Shown: one piece after another, positions 25,323 to 33,901 of the stretch
Numbering within the stretch: the stretch's first letter is position 1
Layout: each line of letters begins with the position of its first letter
NCBI RefSeq assembly: GCF_001598215.1
Contig: NZ_BCXJ01000001.1
Location: forward strand, 124,001-188,000
Length of the DNA: 64,000 bases
DNA from: Shouchella clausii
GTDB lineage: Bacteria; Bacillota; Bacilli; Bacillales; Bacillaceae_D
Direction: 5' to 3'
Program-made: the position numbers and the translations under genes
Notes under the pieces: generated by a model
Told to the model about the DNA's origin: nothing
What the model saw: the letters and a program-made list of their open reading frames with translations, nothing else
Databases searched by the model: none

Positions 25323-27236
25323 ATGAGTAAACCATTAATAGCGATTCAATTTCCAGATGGAAAGAGAAAGCAATTTCCGCAAGGTGTAACACTGGCTGAG
25401 CTTGCACAATCCATTAGTCCGAGTCTTTACAAAAAAACGATTGTTGGATGTATAAATGGTGTTCCTTCCGATTTAGCACGTCCAATCACAGAAAACGCTC
25501 ATATTTCCTTATATGATGTCACTTCAAAAGAAGGAATAGAAGTGCTTCGTCATTCAACAGCCCACTTATTGGCACATGCATTAAAGCGATTATACCCGGC
25601 TGTTCATTTAGGAGTGGGTCCTGTCATCGGAGATGGATTTTTTTATGATGTGGCGTTGGACCAACCGATTACCGTCAGTGATTTGCCAAAAATTGAACAG
25701 ATGATGAAGCAAATCATTAAAGAGAACATGGAGATAACACGTAAGGAAGTTACGCGCGAAAAAGCTAAACAGTTGTTTAAACAGGACCCTTTAAAACTGG
25801 AGTTGCTTGAAGATATACCGCCAGAAGAAACAGTGACTGTGTACGAACAAGGTGATTTTTATGATTTATGTCGTGGTCCTCATATACCTTCAACAGGCAA
25901 AATCAAGCATTTTAAGTTAACGAAAGTGTCTGGTGCATATTGGCGGGGCAATAGCGATAATCAAATGCTTCAACGTATTTATGGTGTTGCGTTTGCGACA
26001 AAAGATGAGTTACAAGATTATTTTGCCTTTCTAGAGGAAGCAGAAAAGAGAAATCACCGTAAGCTTGGAAAAGAGCTGGAATTATTCATGTTCTCAGAAG
26101 AAGCTCCAGGAATGCCTTTCTATCTTGCCAATGGTCAAATTATCCGAAATGAGCTTGAATCTTTTTTGCGAAATCTTCAAGCCGAATACGACTATAAAGA
26201 AGTTCGCACGCCGATCATGATGAATCAACGGCTATGGGAACAATCTGGTCACTGGGACCATTACAAAGAGAATATGTATTTTACACAAGTGGATGAGCAA
26301 CAATTTGCGCTAAAACCGATGAATTGCCCTGGCCATATGCTCATTTTTAAAAATGGGCTGCATTCGTACCGGGATTTACCGATTCGCATGGCAGAGTTTG
26401 GCCAAGTGCATCGTCATGAATTCAGTGGTGCCTTGAATGGTTTATTGCGTGTCCGTACATTTTGCCAAGATGATGCCCACATTTTCGTGACACCGCAACA
26501 AATTGAAGAGGAAATCACACTTGCATTAAAAATAATCGACCATGTCTACCAAGTATTTGGGTTTAAGTTCGAAATTGAATTATCAACACGTCCAGATGAT
26601 TTTATGGGGAGTGAAGACCTTTGGGAGCGGGCTGAAACTGCTTTAGAGAATGTACTGCAAAAACTTAATTATGCTTATAAAGTCAATGAAGGCGATGGGG
26701 CGTTTTATGGTCCGAAAATTGATATTCACATTAAAGATGCCATTCAACGCAGCCACCAATGCGCCACTGTTCAACTTGATTTCCAACTACCTGAAAAGTT
26801 TGATTTATTCTATATAGATAAACAAAACGAAAAAATGCGTCCAGTTGTTATTCACCGTGCTGTATTTGGTTCAATTGACCGCTTTTTAGGAATTTTAATC
26901 GAACATTTTGCGGGTGCTTTTCCTGTTTGGCTTGCGCCGGTACAAGTACAAATTGTCCCTGTTTCCCACGTTCACTTGGACTATTGTTTAACGATACAAT
27001 CAGAACTGAAACAAGTAGGGGTAAGGGTAAACATTGATGAAAGTGATGAAAAACTAGGTTACAAAATTAGAAAAGCACAAATGCAAAAAATCCCTTGCAC
27101 GATCGTGCTAGGTGACAACGAATTAAAAGAAGAAACAGTCACGGTTAGACAGTACGGAAAACCAGAAACAGAAAGGGTTCCATTTGAATGTTTTAAAAAG
27201 AAAATAGTGCGACAGATCAAAGAACGGAGCATTTAA
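25323..27236 (+). CDS. thrZ: Threonyl-tRNA synthetase
   Basis: A 637-residue enzyme that charges tRNA-Thr. It has a TGS domain (residues 1-65), an editing domain with the HxxxH in RHSTAHLLAHAL and the CRGPH motif, then the class II core with motif 2 in FGQVHRHEFSGALNGLLRVRTF, the zinc ligand region KPMNCPGHML, and a C-terminal anticodon-binding domain. The start is the ATG at 25323 after AAAGGAG; the open frame extends upstream into the T-box. The tandem T-box leader resembles the regulated second copy thrZ of Bacillus subtilis rather than thrS, hence the symbol. A strong terminator follows. Confidence 0.93.
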   Translation: MSKPLIAIQFPDGKRKQFPQGVTLAELAQSISPSLYKKTIVGCINGVPSDLARPITENAHISLYDVTSKEGIEVLRHSTAHLLAHALKRLYPAVHLGVGPVIGDGFFYDVALDQPITVSDLPKIEQMMKQIIKENMEITRKEVTREKAKQLFKQDPLKLELLEDIPPEETVTVYEQGDFYDLCRGPHIPSTGKIKHFKLTKVSGAYWRGNSDNQMLQRIYGVAFATKDELQDYFAFLEEAEKRNHRKLGKELELFMFSEEAPGMPFYLANGQIIRNELESFLRNLQAEYDYKEVRTPIMMNQRLWEQSGHWDHYKENMYFTQVDEQQFALKPMNCPGHMLIFKNGLHSYRDLPIRMAEFGQVHRHEFSGALNGLLRVRTFCQDDAHIFVTPQQIEEEITLALKIIDHVYQVFGFKFEIELSTRPDDFMGSEDLWERAETALENVLQKLNYAYKVNEGDGAFYGPKIDIHIKDAIQRSHQCATVQLDFQLPEKFDLFYIDKQNEKMRPVVIHRAVFGSIDRFLGILIEHFAGAFPVWLAPVQVQIVPVSHVHLDYCLTIQSELKQVGVRVNIDESDEKLGYKIRKAQMQKIPCTIVLGDNELKEETVTVRQYGKPETERVPFECFKKKIVRQIKERSI

Positions 27237-27261
27237 AATGTTGTGTAACGGAGGTTTTACT

Positions 27262-27310
27262 ACGAGCGAAGCTGCAACATGCCGGTAAAAACAGCTTCGC
27301 TCGTTTTCGC
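27262..27310 (+). terminator. Terminator after thrZ
   Basis: ACGAGCGAAGCTG at 27262-27274 pairs perfectly over 13 bases with CAGCTTCGCTCGT at 27292-27304, and TTTT follows. Confidence 0.85.
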
Positions 27311-27447
27311 TCTAATTCCCACGCATGGTGGTTTTACCCTTTGTGGGAGAACATAGGCAACATGGATAGCGGTACTATTGCAACGGAATGAAGGTTACTT
27401 GTTGTTAGCGTTCTATGTTACAAGATAATCACGGTATGCCAAGCGTT

Positions 27448-28029
27448 CTACTCAACCGAGTTTGCTCGCTCCATGATTTCCTGGACGATCGTGCTTTTCG
27501 CATCAGCATAATGTTGCACGTGGCGCCATTGACGTTGAGCAAGGTGGCGTTTGACGCTTGCGTACTTATCCCGGTCGGCATTGTTGCTTCGGAGCCAATC
27601 ACGGAAACGTAACATTCTATTGACTTCAGAAGCGCCTTCGCTGAATACATGCAGGTTGATGTCTGTATCTGGCCCTTTGAATAAACGATGTTCAAACCAT
27701 TCAGGTTCCCGAATGCGTAGTGTGTAACCGGCTTTTTCTAAGTCCGGCACATAAGTCGTCTCGTCAGCAGAATCGTTTACAACTAGTAGTATATCAATGA
27801 TTGGCTTGGCACAAAGGCCCGGAACCGAAGTTGAGCCAACATGTTCGAGTTGCAATGCCTTGTTTCCGAGCACAGAACGAATTCGGCTAGCCTCTCGATC
27901 GAATTGATTAGGCCACTCTGGATCGTACTCTAGGAGGGTAACAGGCGCATTGTGGGGTTTACGCTCACCAACTGTGACCTTCTGAAGATCTTCATCACTT
28001 TTACGTGGCGGATTTGAATGACTCTGCAT
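27448..28029 (-). CDS. GrpB family protein (UPF0157, nucleotidyltransferase-like)
   Basis: A 193-residue protein. LQLEHVGSTSVPGLCAKPIIDILLVV is the GrpB/UPF0157 signature, a nucleotidyltransferase-fold core with the GS motif and paired acidic residues. TDINLHVF and the later FRDWLRSN complete the family pattern. The catalytic substrate is unknown. I use the ATG at 28029 behind GGGAGTGAG, not the in-frame TTG at 28044 that overlaps that site. In Gram-positives these are often stand-alone genes, as here. Confidence 0.9.
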   Translation of the reverse strand: MQSHSNPPRKSDEDLQKVTVGERKPHNAPVTLLEYDPEWPNQFDREASRIRSVLGNKALQLEHVGSTSVPGLCAKPIIDILLVVNDSADETTYVPDLEKAGYTLRIREPEWFEHRLFKGPDTDINLHVFSEGASEVNRMLRFRDWLRSNNADRDKYASVKRHLAQRQWRHVQHYADAKSTIVQEIMERANSVE

Positions 28030-28281
28030 GGAGCTCACTCCCAAGTTATAAAATTAGTTTAGCATTTCATCTTACCATAATGGTTGAAAAAAAGTTAAGC
28101 AGTTATTCTTCTTCATTCTTGCCGTTGAAGGGGAAGAAAAAGGGCCAATTCGTAATAGCGGTAAAAAATCCGTCCCATCTTTGGTTGTAAACGTGTGGTT
28201 GCGAAGCAATCTGAGTGGTATAGTCGGAGCCAGCTGTATCTAGCAGGGCTTGGTGTATTTATTGACCACGAAAATAAAGGC

Positions 28282-28312
28282 TTGACTCTCACGTTACGTA
28301 ATACTTCACACT
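28282..28312 (+). promoter_or_regulatory. Candidate MerR-type promoter/operator
   Basis: TTGACT at 28282-28287 is followed by a spacer containing the 8-base palindrome TTACGTAA, and a weak -10 candidate (CACACT) about 19 bases on. A long, operator-filled spacer is typical of MerR-controlled promoters, and the operon it precedes ends with a MerR gene. Nothing else is recognisable in 28030-28343. Confidence 0.45.
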
Positions 28313-28343
28313 TTGAATGATCAAAACGTAGAGGTGAAACGAT

Positions 28344-29270
28344 ATGAACATTCAAGCACTACGCTCAGACCACATTTACCACCGAGTGATGGAAGTTCCG
28401 CCAGCAGAGAAAACAGAGTTATACCGGGAAAAGATGTTGGCCCCATTCATGAAAAAATGGGAGACGCAGCATGTTCCATATAAGGCTGCCGATCCAGGCG
28501 GTTTTGACGTGATGACAATCAATAATTTCATATTCCGTGCGCCGGAAGAGATGACACCTGAGATTTCCACGGAACTCGAACTGATATCGTCTGATACGTT
28601 CTGGCAGGAATGCGAAGCAGTCGTGGCCCGGAGCCTGGGCCAATTTACAGAAAACGGCGTGAAACTCCCGGTATCCGAGTACTTGTTCACCGTTCTGCTA
28701 GGCAACCCGAAGAGCCAGTCTTTGCTGCTAAACGAGGGTTATAGCGGCGACGGGGGAATTCCTGGATATATTTTATGTACGTTAATTCCAAATGCTTATA
28801 CGCTGCCCCGGATGAAGGCAGCACTGGCCCATGAAGTCAATCATAACGTACGTTACCAGTATATCCAGTGGGACCACACGGTTACTCTAGGCGAGCTGAT
28901 CGTTAGCGAAGGGCTGGCGGAAAATTTTGCAACCTTACTGTATGGGGAGGAGCTTCTCGGCCCTTGGGTGTCGAAAACGGACGCCGAAACACTAAATCGC
29001 CAGATCAAGCCTGTATTGAAGGAACAGCTGGATGTAACAGGGTTTGACCGAATCGCGCCGTATCTGTACGGCGACGAATTGGCAAAGCTCCAGAATTTCA
29101 TGCCAGTCGGCATGCCTTATTCCGCCGGTTATGCTTGCGGATATTATTTAGTACGATACTATCTAGAGAAGACGGGGAAATCGATCGTCGAAGCAACTAT
29201 CACCCCAGCGGCTCAAATCCTGGACGACGTCAGGGGATACTGGAATGAAACAACCATTATTAGCGGTTAA
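28344..29270 (+). CDS. DUF2268 putative Zn-dependent metalloprotease
   Basis: A 308-residue protein. MKAALAHEVNHNVRYQYIQW around residue 165 has the HExxH-like zinc motif HEVNH, and VSEGLAENFATLLYG about 25 residues later supplies the downstream glutamate. Both match the DUF2268 family (PF10026). No signal peptide is present, so it acts in the cytosol. The ATG follows AGAGGTG. The last 26 bases overlap the next gene, a MerR/TipAS regulator. The protease may therefore be induced by a small molecule recognised by that regulator. Confidence 0.82.
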   Translation: MNIQALRSDHIYHRVMEVPPAEKTELYREKMLAPFMKKWETQHVPYKAADPGGFDVMTINNFIFRAPEEMTPEISTELELISSDTFWQECEAVVARSLGQFTENGVKLPVSEYLFTVLLGNPKSQSLLLNEGYSGDGGIPGYILCTLIPNAYTLPRMKAALAHEVNHNVRYQYIQWDHTVTLGELIVSEGLAENFATLLYGEELLGPWVSKTDAETLNRQIKPVLKEQLDVTGFDRIAPYLYGDELAKLQNFMPVGMPYSAGYACGYYLVRYYLEKTGKSIVEATITPAAQILDDVRGYWNETTIISG

Positions 29271-30018
29271 AGACATCGTGCATATCACCGGCATTACCAC
29301 CAGAACCTTGCATTATTATGACGAGATCGAGCTGCTGAAGCCTACGCTCGTCGCCGACAATGGCTATCGCTATTACGATCAGGAAAGCTTAGCTAAACTA
29401 CAGACGATCTTGTTCCTGAAGGAAATGGATATGCCTCTGAAAGAGATTGCAGCCATCTTGAAGCTTCCACTTGAGGAGCAGCGACAAGTATTAAAGCAGC
29501 ACAACCATACGTTACGTTTGAAAAAACAGCGCTTAGAGCGGATCTCCACGGCATTGGAGGAGTTTGTGGCTGGAAAGGATGTTTACCATCTTGGTATTTT
29601 CCATGATTCTGCGATTTTGCCCTTGCCAGAGCAATATGATCGAGAAGCGAGATGGCGCTACGGCGAGACGGAAGCTTACCAGTCCTATGACAAGAAGCTG
29701 CAAGAATTGTCCTCCACTGAAAAAGAACGCCGGTGGCACCATATGGAGGGCGTGTTCCGAAAGATTGCCGCCTGCATGCATCTCACGCCGGATGCGGCGG
29801 AAGTACAGCCACTCGTCGACGAGTGGCGGGGAATCCTCGAGCAGTCGATGTCATGCGACGCACACTTATTAACGTGTATCGCCAACACGTATCAAGCCGA
29901 TGCCCGGTTCAAGCAGTATTTTAATCGGTTCAGTGAGCAAGGAGATTTAGCAGCATTCATGTATGAGGCAGTTATATATTATGTGCAGGGAATGGATGAA
30001 AGTAAGAGAGAGAATTGA
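29245..30018 (+). CDS. MerR family regulator with TipAS antibiotic-recognition domain
   Basis: A 257-residue transcription factor. Residues 1-70 form the MerR winged helix (VHITGITTRTLHYYDEIELLKPT), residues 75-110 are a dimerising coiled coil, and from about 120 to the end there is a TipAS-like helical domain (YGETEAYQSYD, then ADARFKQYFNRF and AAFMYEAVIYYV). TipAS domains bind bulky peptides or drugs. It overlaps the protease gene and starts without its own strong ribosome binding site, so the two are translationally coupled. It probably controls the promoter near 28282. Confidence 0.92.
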   Translation: MKQPLLAVKDIVHITGITTRTLHYYDEIELLKPTLVADNGYRYYDQESLAKLQTILFLKEMDMPLKEIAAILKLPLEEQRQVLKQHNHTLRLKKQRLERISTALEEFVAGKDVYHLGIFHDSAILPLPEQYDREARWRYGETEAYQSYDKKLQELSSTEKERRWHHMEGVFRKIAACMHLTPDAAEVQPLVDEWRGILEQSMSCDAHLLTCIANTYQADARFKQYFNRFSEQGDLAAFMYEAVIYYVQGMDESKREN

Positions 30019-30415
30019 GATGTGACGGTATATGGAGAAGACAGATCGAATGAATGATAGAGTAGATAGTTCAAAGTCCGATAAAAAGCATATTCTGCCT
30101 TGGGCCAACCTGAAAGGGTTGGAAACAACCTAGTGTAGGCGGTGCCTGTTTTGGCGACGATGAACTAGAAAAAATGAGCGACCTGGAGTTGGGAGGAAAA
30201 CCCCTCCAGCTCCAAAGTCAATCGGTCTGGACTTGCCTATCCAGGCTTAGACAAGTGTTGATTCTCTTTGAGCACTTGCGAAACAGATCCAGAGGTTTCA
30301 TTTACTAAGAGACTTCCCTCAGTTTTAGATGGTCAGGTGATAAATATTATACGGCTACTAGATTTAAATAGATCTTCCTAAACGCTTTAAAATTGGTTCT
30401 TTTTCTGTCTTCAAA
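30019..30415. other. Non-coding stretch with two hairpins
   Basis: No gene is recognisable. CCAACC at 30105 pairs with GGTTGG at 30117. A longer interrupted stem joins TGGAG (30185-30189) with CTCCA (30211-30215) and GGAGG (30093+100 = 30193-30197) with CCTCC (30204-30208). Neither has a T run. It lies between a plus-strand operon end and the convergent zwf end and could be a structured RNA or a decayed element. Confidence 0.35.
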
Positions 30416-31846
30416 TTACCACCATTTGTATCCGTGTGTATTTACTAATTGATTTGCTGCTTCTGGTCCATTGGACCCTGCTGGATATAGATGAAGGGGG
30501 ATGGCATTCGTCTCAAAATTCTCGATGATTGGTTGAATGGCTTGCCAAGCTAGTTCTACTTCATTCCAGTGTGTAAAGTAAAAGGGATTGCCCTTTATTG
30601 CATCGGCAAGCAAATATTCGTAAGCCTCTGGGATCTCTCTATCACTGGATGAAAAATTAATCTGAATGGGCTCTAACTCACCTGTTAGTGGGTGTTTGCT
30701 GTTCAACTGAAGAGTGACCCCATCATTTGGGTTGATCCTAATAATGAGGAGGTTTGGTTCTCCTTCATTCGTCTTCCCACTCAAGTTTTTAAATTCAACG
30801 ACAATCTTCGTCTCTTTTTTATTGAGTCGCTTGCCCGTGCGAATAAAGAAAGGGATGCCTTCCCACAAAGGGGTTTGAATGGTAAGTCGAGCAGCAACAA
30901 ATGTATCAACCGTTGAGAATGAATCGACGCCTGCCTCTTCTCTATAGCCTGTAATGACGGAATGATGATCTACGTCTAATCGTGCGTACTGTCCCCGGAC
31001 CACATCACGCTCTGGTATGATTTGAATGGCTTTCATTAAGTTAATCTTTTCACTTCGCAGTTTAGCTGCGTCTTCTCTCTCGGCCATTTGGACAGCCGTC
31101 ATCATCACTAATTGCAGCATGTGATTTTGCACCATATCGCGGAGCGCGCCAGTTTGCTCATAATACGCAGCTCTTGACCCAACTCCTACCGTCTCGTTCG
31201 CGGTAATCTGCACATTCGAAATCATGTCTTTTCGCCAGATTGACTGCAAGATCGGATTGACGGAGATAAGTGTTTCAAGATTTTGAACCATCGGCTTTCC
31301 GAGATAGTGGTCAATCCGGAAAATCTCCTCCTCACTAAACGCTTGCTGAACAATGTGGTTTAATTGCCGAGCCGATTGAAGGTCATGACCAAATGGTTTT
31401 TCAATCATGACTCTTTTCCATCCCTTGGTGTTTGCTAAGCCACTTTGTTTGATGTTTGTTGTAATCACATCAAACAATTCAGGAGCCACCGATAAGTAAA
31501 AGATTCGATTTTCTTGAAGCTTATTTTCCGATTCTAATCGTCGTACATGAGTGGATAGCTCCTGATAGCTAGCTTCTTTCGTCAGATCCAAGCTGATATA
31601 TGAGAACTGTTTTACAAATGCCAACTTCTGTCGCTTATCATCGGTTGAATGTCTTGAAAATTTATATAGAGAATCAATGATGTTTGCTTGATACGCTTCT
31701 TTTGAGAGCGGCTCTCTCCCAACACCTATAATAGAAAACGATGCTGGAAGCTTCTTGTCCATATAAAGATTAAAGAGGGCTGGATAAATTTTTCGATTTG
31801 CCAAATCTCCAGTTGCTCCAAATAAAATAAATGATGTGGATTCCAT
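30416..31846 (-). CDS. zwf: Glucose-6-phosphate 1-dehydrogenase
   Basis: A 476-residue enzyme that oxidises glucose-6-phosphate to 6-phosphogluconolactone with NADP+. The N-terminal FILFGATGDLANRKIYPALF is the nucleotide-binding loop and RIDHYLGKPMVQN is the catalytic signature with its histidine and lysine. The length is normal. The ATG at 31846 follows AAAGGA at 10 bases. It is encoded beside hxlR and hxlAB. Its promoter shares a box and spacing with the hxlA promoter, which suggests it serves a cyclic ribulose-monophosphate route that oxidises formaldehyde to CO2. Confidence 0.95.
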   Translation of the reverse strand: MESTSFILFGATGDLANRKIYPALFNLYMDKKLPASFSIIGVGREPLSKEAYQANIIDSLYKFSRHSTDDKRQKLAFVKQFSYISLDLTKEASYQELSTHVRRLESENKLQENRIFYLSVAPELFDVITTNIKQSGLANTKGWKRVMIEKPFGHDLQSARQLNHIVQQAFSEEEIFRIDHYLGKPMVQNLETLISVNPILQSIWRKDMISNVQITANETVGVGSRAAYYEQTGALRDMVQNHMLQLVMMTAVQMAEREDAAKLRSEKINLMKAIQIIPERDVVRGQYARLDVDHHSVITGYREEAGVDSFSTVDTFVAARLTIQTPLWEGIPFFIRTGKRLNKKETKIVVEFKNLSGKTNEGEPNLLIIRINPNDGVTLQLNSKHPLTGELEPIQINFSSSDREIPEAYEYLLADAIKGNPFYFTHWNEVELAWQAIQPIIENFETNAIPLHLYPAGSNGPEAANQLVNTHGYKWW

Positions 31847-31899
31847 CTAAAACGCATCCTTTGTCGTAAAAAATAGATTCACCTTGCCTGTCTTGACTT

Positions 31900-31936
31900 A
31901 GTATAGTCCTCGTGTTCAGATCCTGTAAGTACGCAC
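31900..31936 (-). promoter_or_regulatory. zwf promoter with HxlR-type box
   Basis: On the minus strand GTGCGTACTT occupies 31936-31927, and a -10 element TATACT occupies 31905-31900, 31 bases from box start to -10 start. The -35 position (TTACAG) is poor, as expected for an activated promoter. The same 10-base box stands 31 bases before the -10 of hxlA. Confidence 0.6.
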
Positions 31937-32042
31937 TTTTTTTGCAGATAGTGTGCAATTTCTTACTATGTGTGTTAAAGGGAACGACAAAAAGGCCGTT
32001 CCCCTTAATCAAGAAGAACAGCTGCAAATCGGTTGCTAACAA

Positions 32043-32384
32043 TCATTCTTTTTCTAATACATTCTCGATGTAATCCCTGCCCCATTCATACATCGCATCT
32101 AATATAGGCATTAAACTTCTTCCGTGCTCAGTAAGGGAATATTCAACCTTAGGTGGAACAACAGGATACACTTCACGGTGAAGAATTTGATGATCCTCTA
32201 GTTCGCGCAGTTGATTCACTAGCATTCGTTGGGTTATTCCAGGCATCAGGGCTTTCAGCTCTCCAAAGCGTTTCGTCCCTTCTTTGCCTAAATGCCAAAG
32301 AATCAACATTTTCCATTTACCTCCAATGACCGATAGAGTCAGCTCTTTTTCACAATTAAATGTTCGTTCTCCTAGATTAGGCAT
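32043..32384 (-). CDS. hxlR: HxlR family transcriptional regulator
   Basis: A 113-residue winged-helix regulator. [22 protein letters not shown] with the following [21 protein letters not shown] is the classical HxlR domain, and the cysteine in the first motif is the conserved sensor position of this family. In Bacillus subtilis HxlR activates hxlAB in response to formaldehyde. I use the ATG at 32384, 9 bases after AAAGGG, since the ATG at 32393 abuts that site. It diverges from hxlA, with the shared control region between them. Confidence 0.93.
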   Translation of the reverse strand: MPNLGERTFNCEKELTLSVIGGKWKMLILWHLGKEGTKRFGELKALMPGITQRMLVNQLRELEDHQILHREVYPVVPPKVEYSLTEHGRSLMPILDAMYEWGRDYIENVLEKE

Positions 32385-32443
32385 AGCGTTCATCCCTTTA
32401 ACGATTAGTCAAAGTATACTTTTATACACTATATGTGTGAAAT

Positions 32444-32480
32444 GTGCGTACTTTCAAACTTAATGTGTACTTAGTATAAT
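32444..32480 (+). promoter_or_regulatory. hxlA promoter with HxlR-type box
   Basis: GTGCGTACTT at 32444-32453 and a related GTGTACTT at 32465-32472 precede a consensus -10 TATAAT at 32475-32480. The -35 region is poor (TTTCAA). The arrangement fits activation by HxlR bound to direct repeats. Box and spacing are the same as in the zwf promoter. Confidence 0.65.
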
Positions 32481-32571
32481 GGCATCCAGGCAGCGAAGTA
32501 AATAGTCTAACCGAAATTGGCAAGACTAGGTACGCTCTGTCAAATCACATTTACTAAGGGAGATTGTGCAC

Positions 32572-33204
32572 ATGAAATTACAATTAGCATTAGATCTTGT
32601 TAACATACCGGAAGCGATTGAGCTTGTAGCGGAAGTTCAAGATTCTATTGATGTGGTAGAAATTGGAACGCCAATCATTAATAGCTTAGGTCACGAAGCT
32701 GTACGTGCAATGAAAAAGGCTTATCCAAACTTAACAGTCCTGGCAGACGTGAAAATCATGGATGCTGCTGGATATGAAGTACAACAAGCATCAGCTGCTG
32801 GAGCTGACATCGTAACGATTCTAGGTGCAGCAGAAGATAGCTCCATCCGTGGTGCTGTTGAAGCAGCTAAAGAAGAGGGAAAAGAAATCCTAGTTGATAT
32901 GATTGCCGTGAAGGACATCGAAACACGTGCAAAAGAATTGGATCAGCTCGGAGTAGACTATATCTGCGTTCATACTGGATATGATCTTCAAGCAGAAGGA
33001 AAGGATTCTTTCGAAGATCTTCGCAAAATTAAAACTGTCGTTAAAAATGCAAAAACAGCGATTGCTGGCGGTATCAAGCTTGAGACTCTTCCAGAAGTGA
33101 TCAAAGCTCAACCAGACCTTGTCATCGTTGGGGGTGGCATTACGTCTAAAGAAGATAAGAAAACAGCTGCACAAGAAATCAAAGCACTTATCAACCAAGG
33201 GTAA
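32572..33204 (+). CDS. hxlA: 3-hexulose-6-phosphate synthase
   Basis: A 210-residue TIM-barrel enzyme of the OMP decarboxylase superfamily that condenses formaldehyde with ribulose-5-phosphate. Diagnostic segments are LALDLVNIPEAIEL, DVVEIGTPIINSLG, the catalytic LADVKIMDAAGYEV (DxKxxD) and the phosphate loop GGIKLETLPEV. The ATG at 32572 is 9 bases after AAGGGAG; an in-frame GTG at 32566 is less well placed. The gene ends 2 bases before hxlB. Expression is probably induced by formaldehyde through hxlR. Confidence 0.96.
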   Translation: MKLQLALDLVNIPEAIELVAEVQDSIDVVEIGTPIINSLGHEAVRAMKKAYPNLTVLADVKIMDAAGYEVQQASAAGADIVTILGAAEDSSIRGAVEAAKEEGKEILVDMIAVKDIETRAKELDQLGVDYICVHTGYDLQAEGKDSFEDLRKIKTVVKNAKTAIAGGIKLETLPEVIKAQPDLVIVGGGITSKEDKKTAAQEIKALINQG

Positions 33205-33206
33205 CC

Positions 33207-33767
33207 ATGAACACCACTGAGTATCTTAAGGCGATTATTCAGGAGCTCCAGGGAACGGTGCAAGCCATCTCTGAGACGGAGGCTGACCAGCTAGTCGAAG
33301 CCATTTTTAAAGCGAAAAAAGTCTTTGTAACGGGGGCTGGTCGTTCTGGCTTTATGGGTAAATCGTTTGTCATGCGCATGATGCATATGGGCATTGATGC
33401 TTATGCAGTCGGGGAGACAGTGACAGCGAATCTTGAAGAAAGCGATCTACTGATAGTTGGGACCGGCTCAGGAGAAACGAAGACCTTGATTCCAATCGTA
33501 GAAAAAGCGAAAAGTTTGGGCGGTGCAGTCGCTGCAGTGACGCTATCTCCAGAATCTACGATTGGAAAACTTGCAGATTTAAAGGTGATCCTACCAGGAG
33601 CACCAAAGGATCGAGAAGAAGACAGCCAATACGAAACCATTCAACCAATGGGCTCACTTTTTGAACAAACCTCTCTTCTTTTCTATGATGCAGTGATCTT
33701 GCGTTTTATGGAGAAACGAGAGCTGAACTCAAAGCAAATGTATGGCAAGCACGCCAATCTTGAATAA
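33207..33767 (+). CDS. hxlB: 6-phospho-3-hexuloisomerase
   Basis: A 186-residue SIS-domain isomerase that turns hexulose-6-phosphate into fructose-6-phosphate. The phosphosugar site reads VFVTGAGRSGFMGKSF and the second loop LLIVGTGSGETKTL. The conserved C-terminal DREEDSQYETIQPMGSLFEQ is family specific. Its ATG is 2 bases after the hxlA stop, so the pair is co-translated. A terminator follows the gene. Confidence 0.96.
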   Translation: MNTTEYLKAIIQELQGTVQAISETEADQLVEAIFKAKKVFVTGAGRSGFMGKSFVMRMMHMGIDAYAVGETVTANLEESDLLIVGTGSGETKTLIPIVEKAKSLGGAVAAVTLSPESTIGKLADLKVILPGAPKDREEDSQYETIQPMGSLFEQTSLLFYDAVILRFMEKRELNSKQMYGKHANLE

Positions 33768-33776
33768 GAAAACAAG

Positions 33777-33824
33777 CACCTTCGTGTTCACTGCAATGTA
33801 CAGTCGAAATCGAAGGTGTTTTTC
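33777..33824 (+). terminator. Terminator of hxlAB
   Basis: CACCTTCG at 33777-33784 pairs with CGAAGGTG at 33811-33818 and five Ts follow. The loop is long (26 bases). Confidence 0.75.
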
Positions 33825-33901
33825 TCTCCATTGGATACCTAGGCCATTTCCAAACGATTATCGTCTGATCTCGCTGTCAACCACCGCTTAACGTTTACCT
33901 T

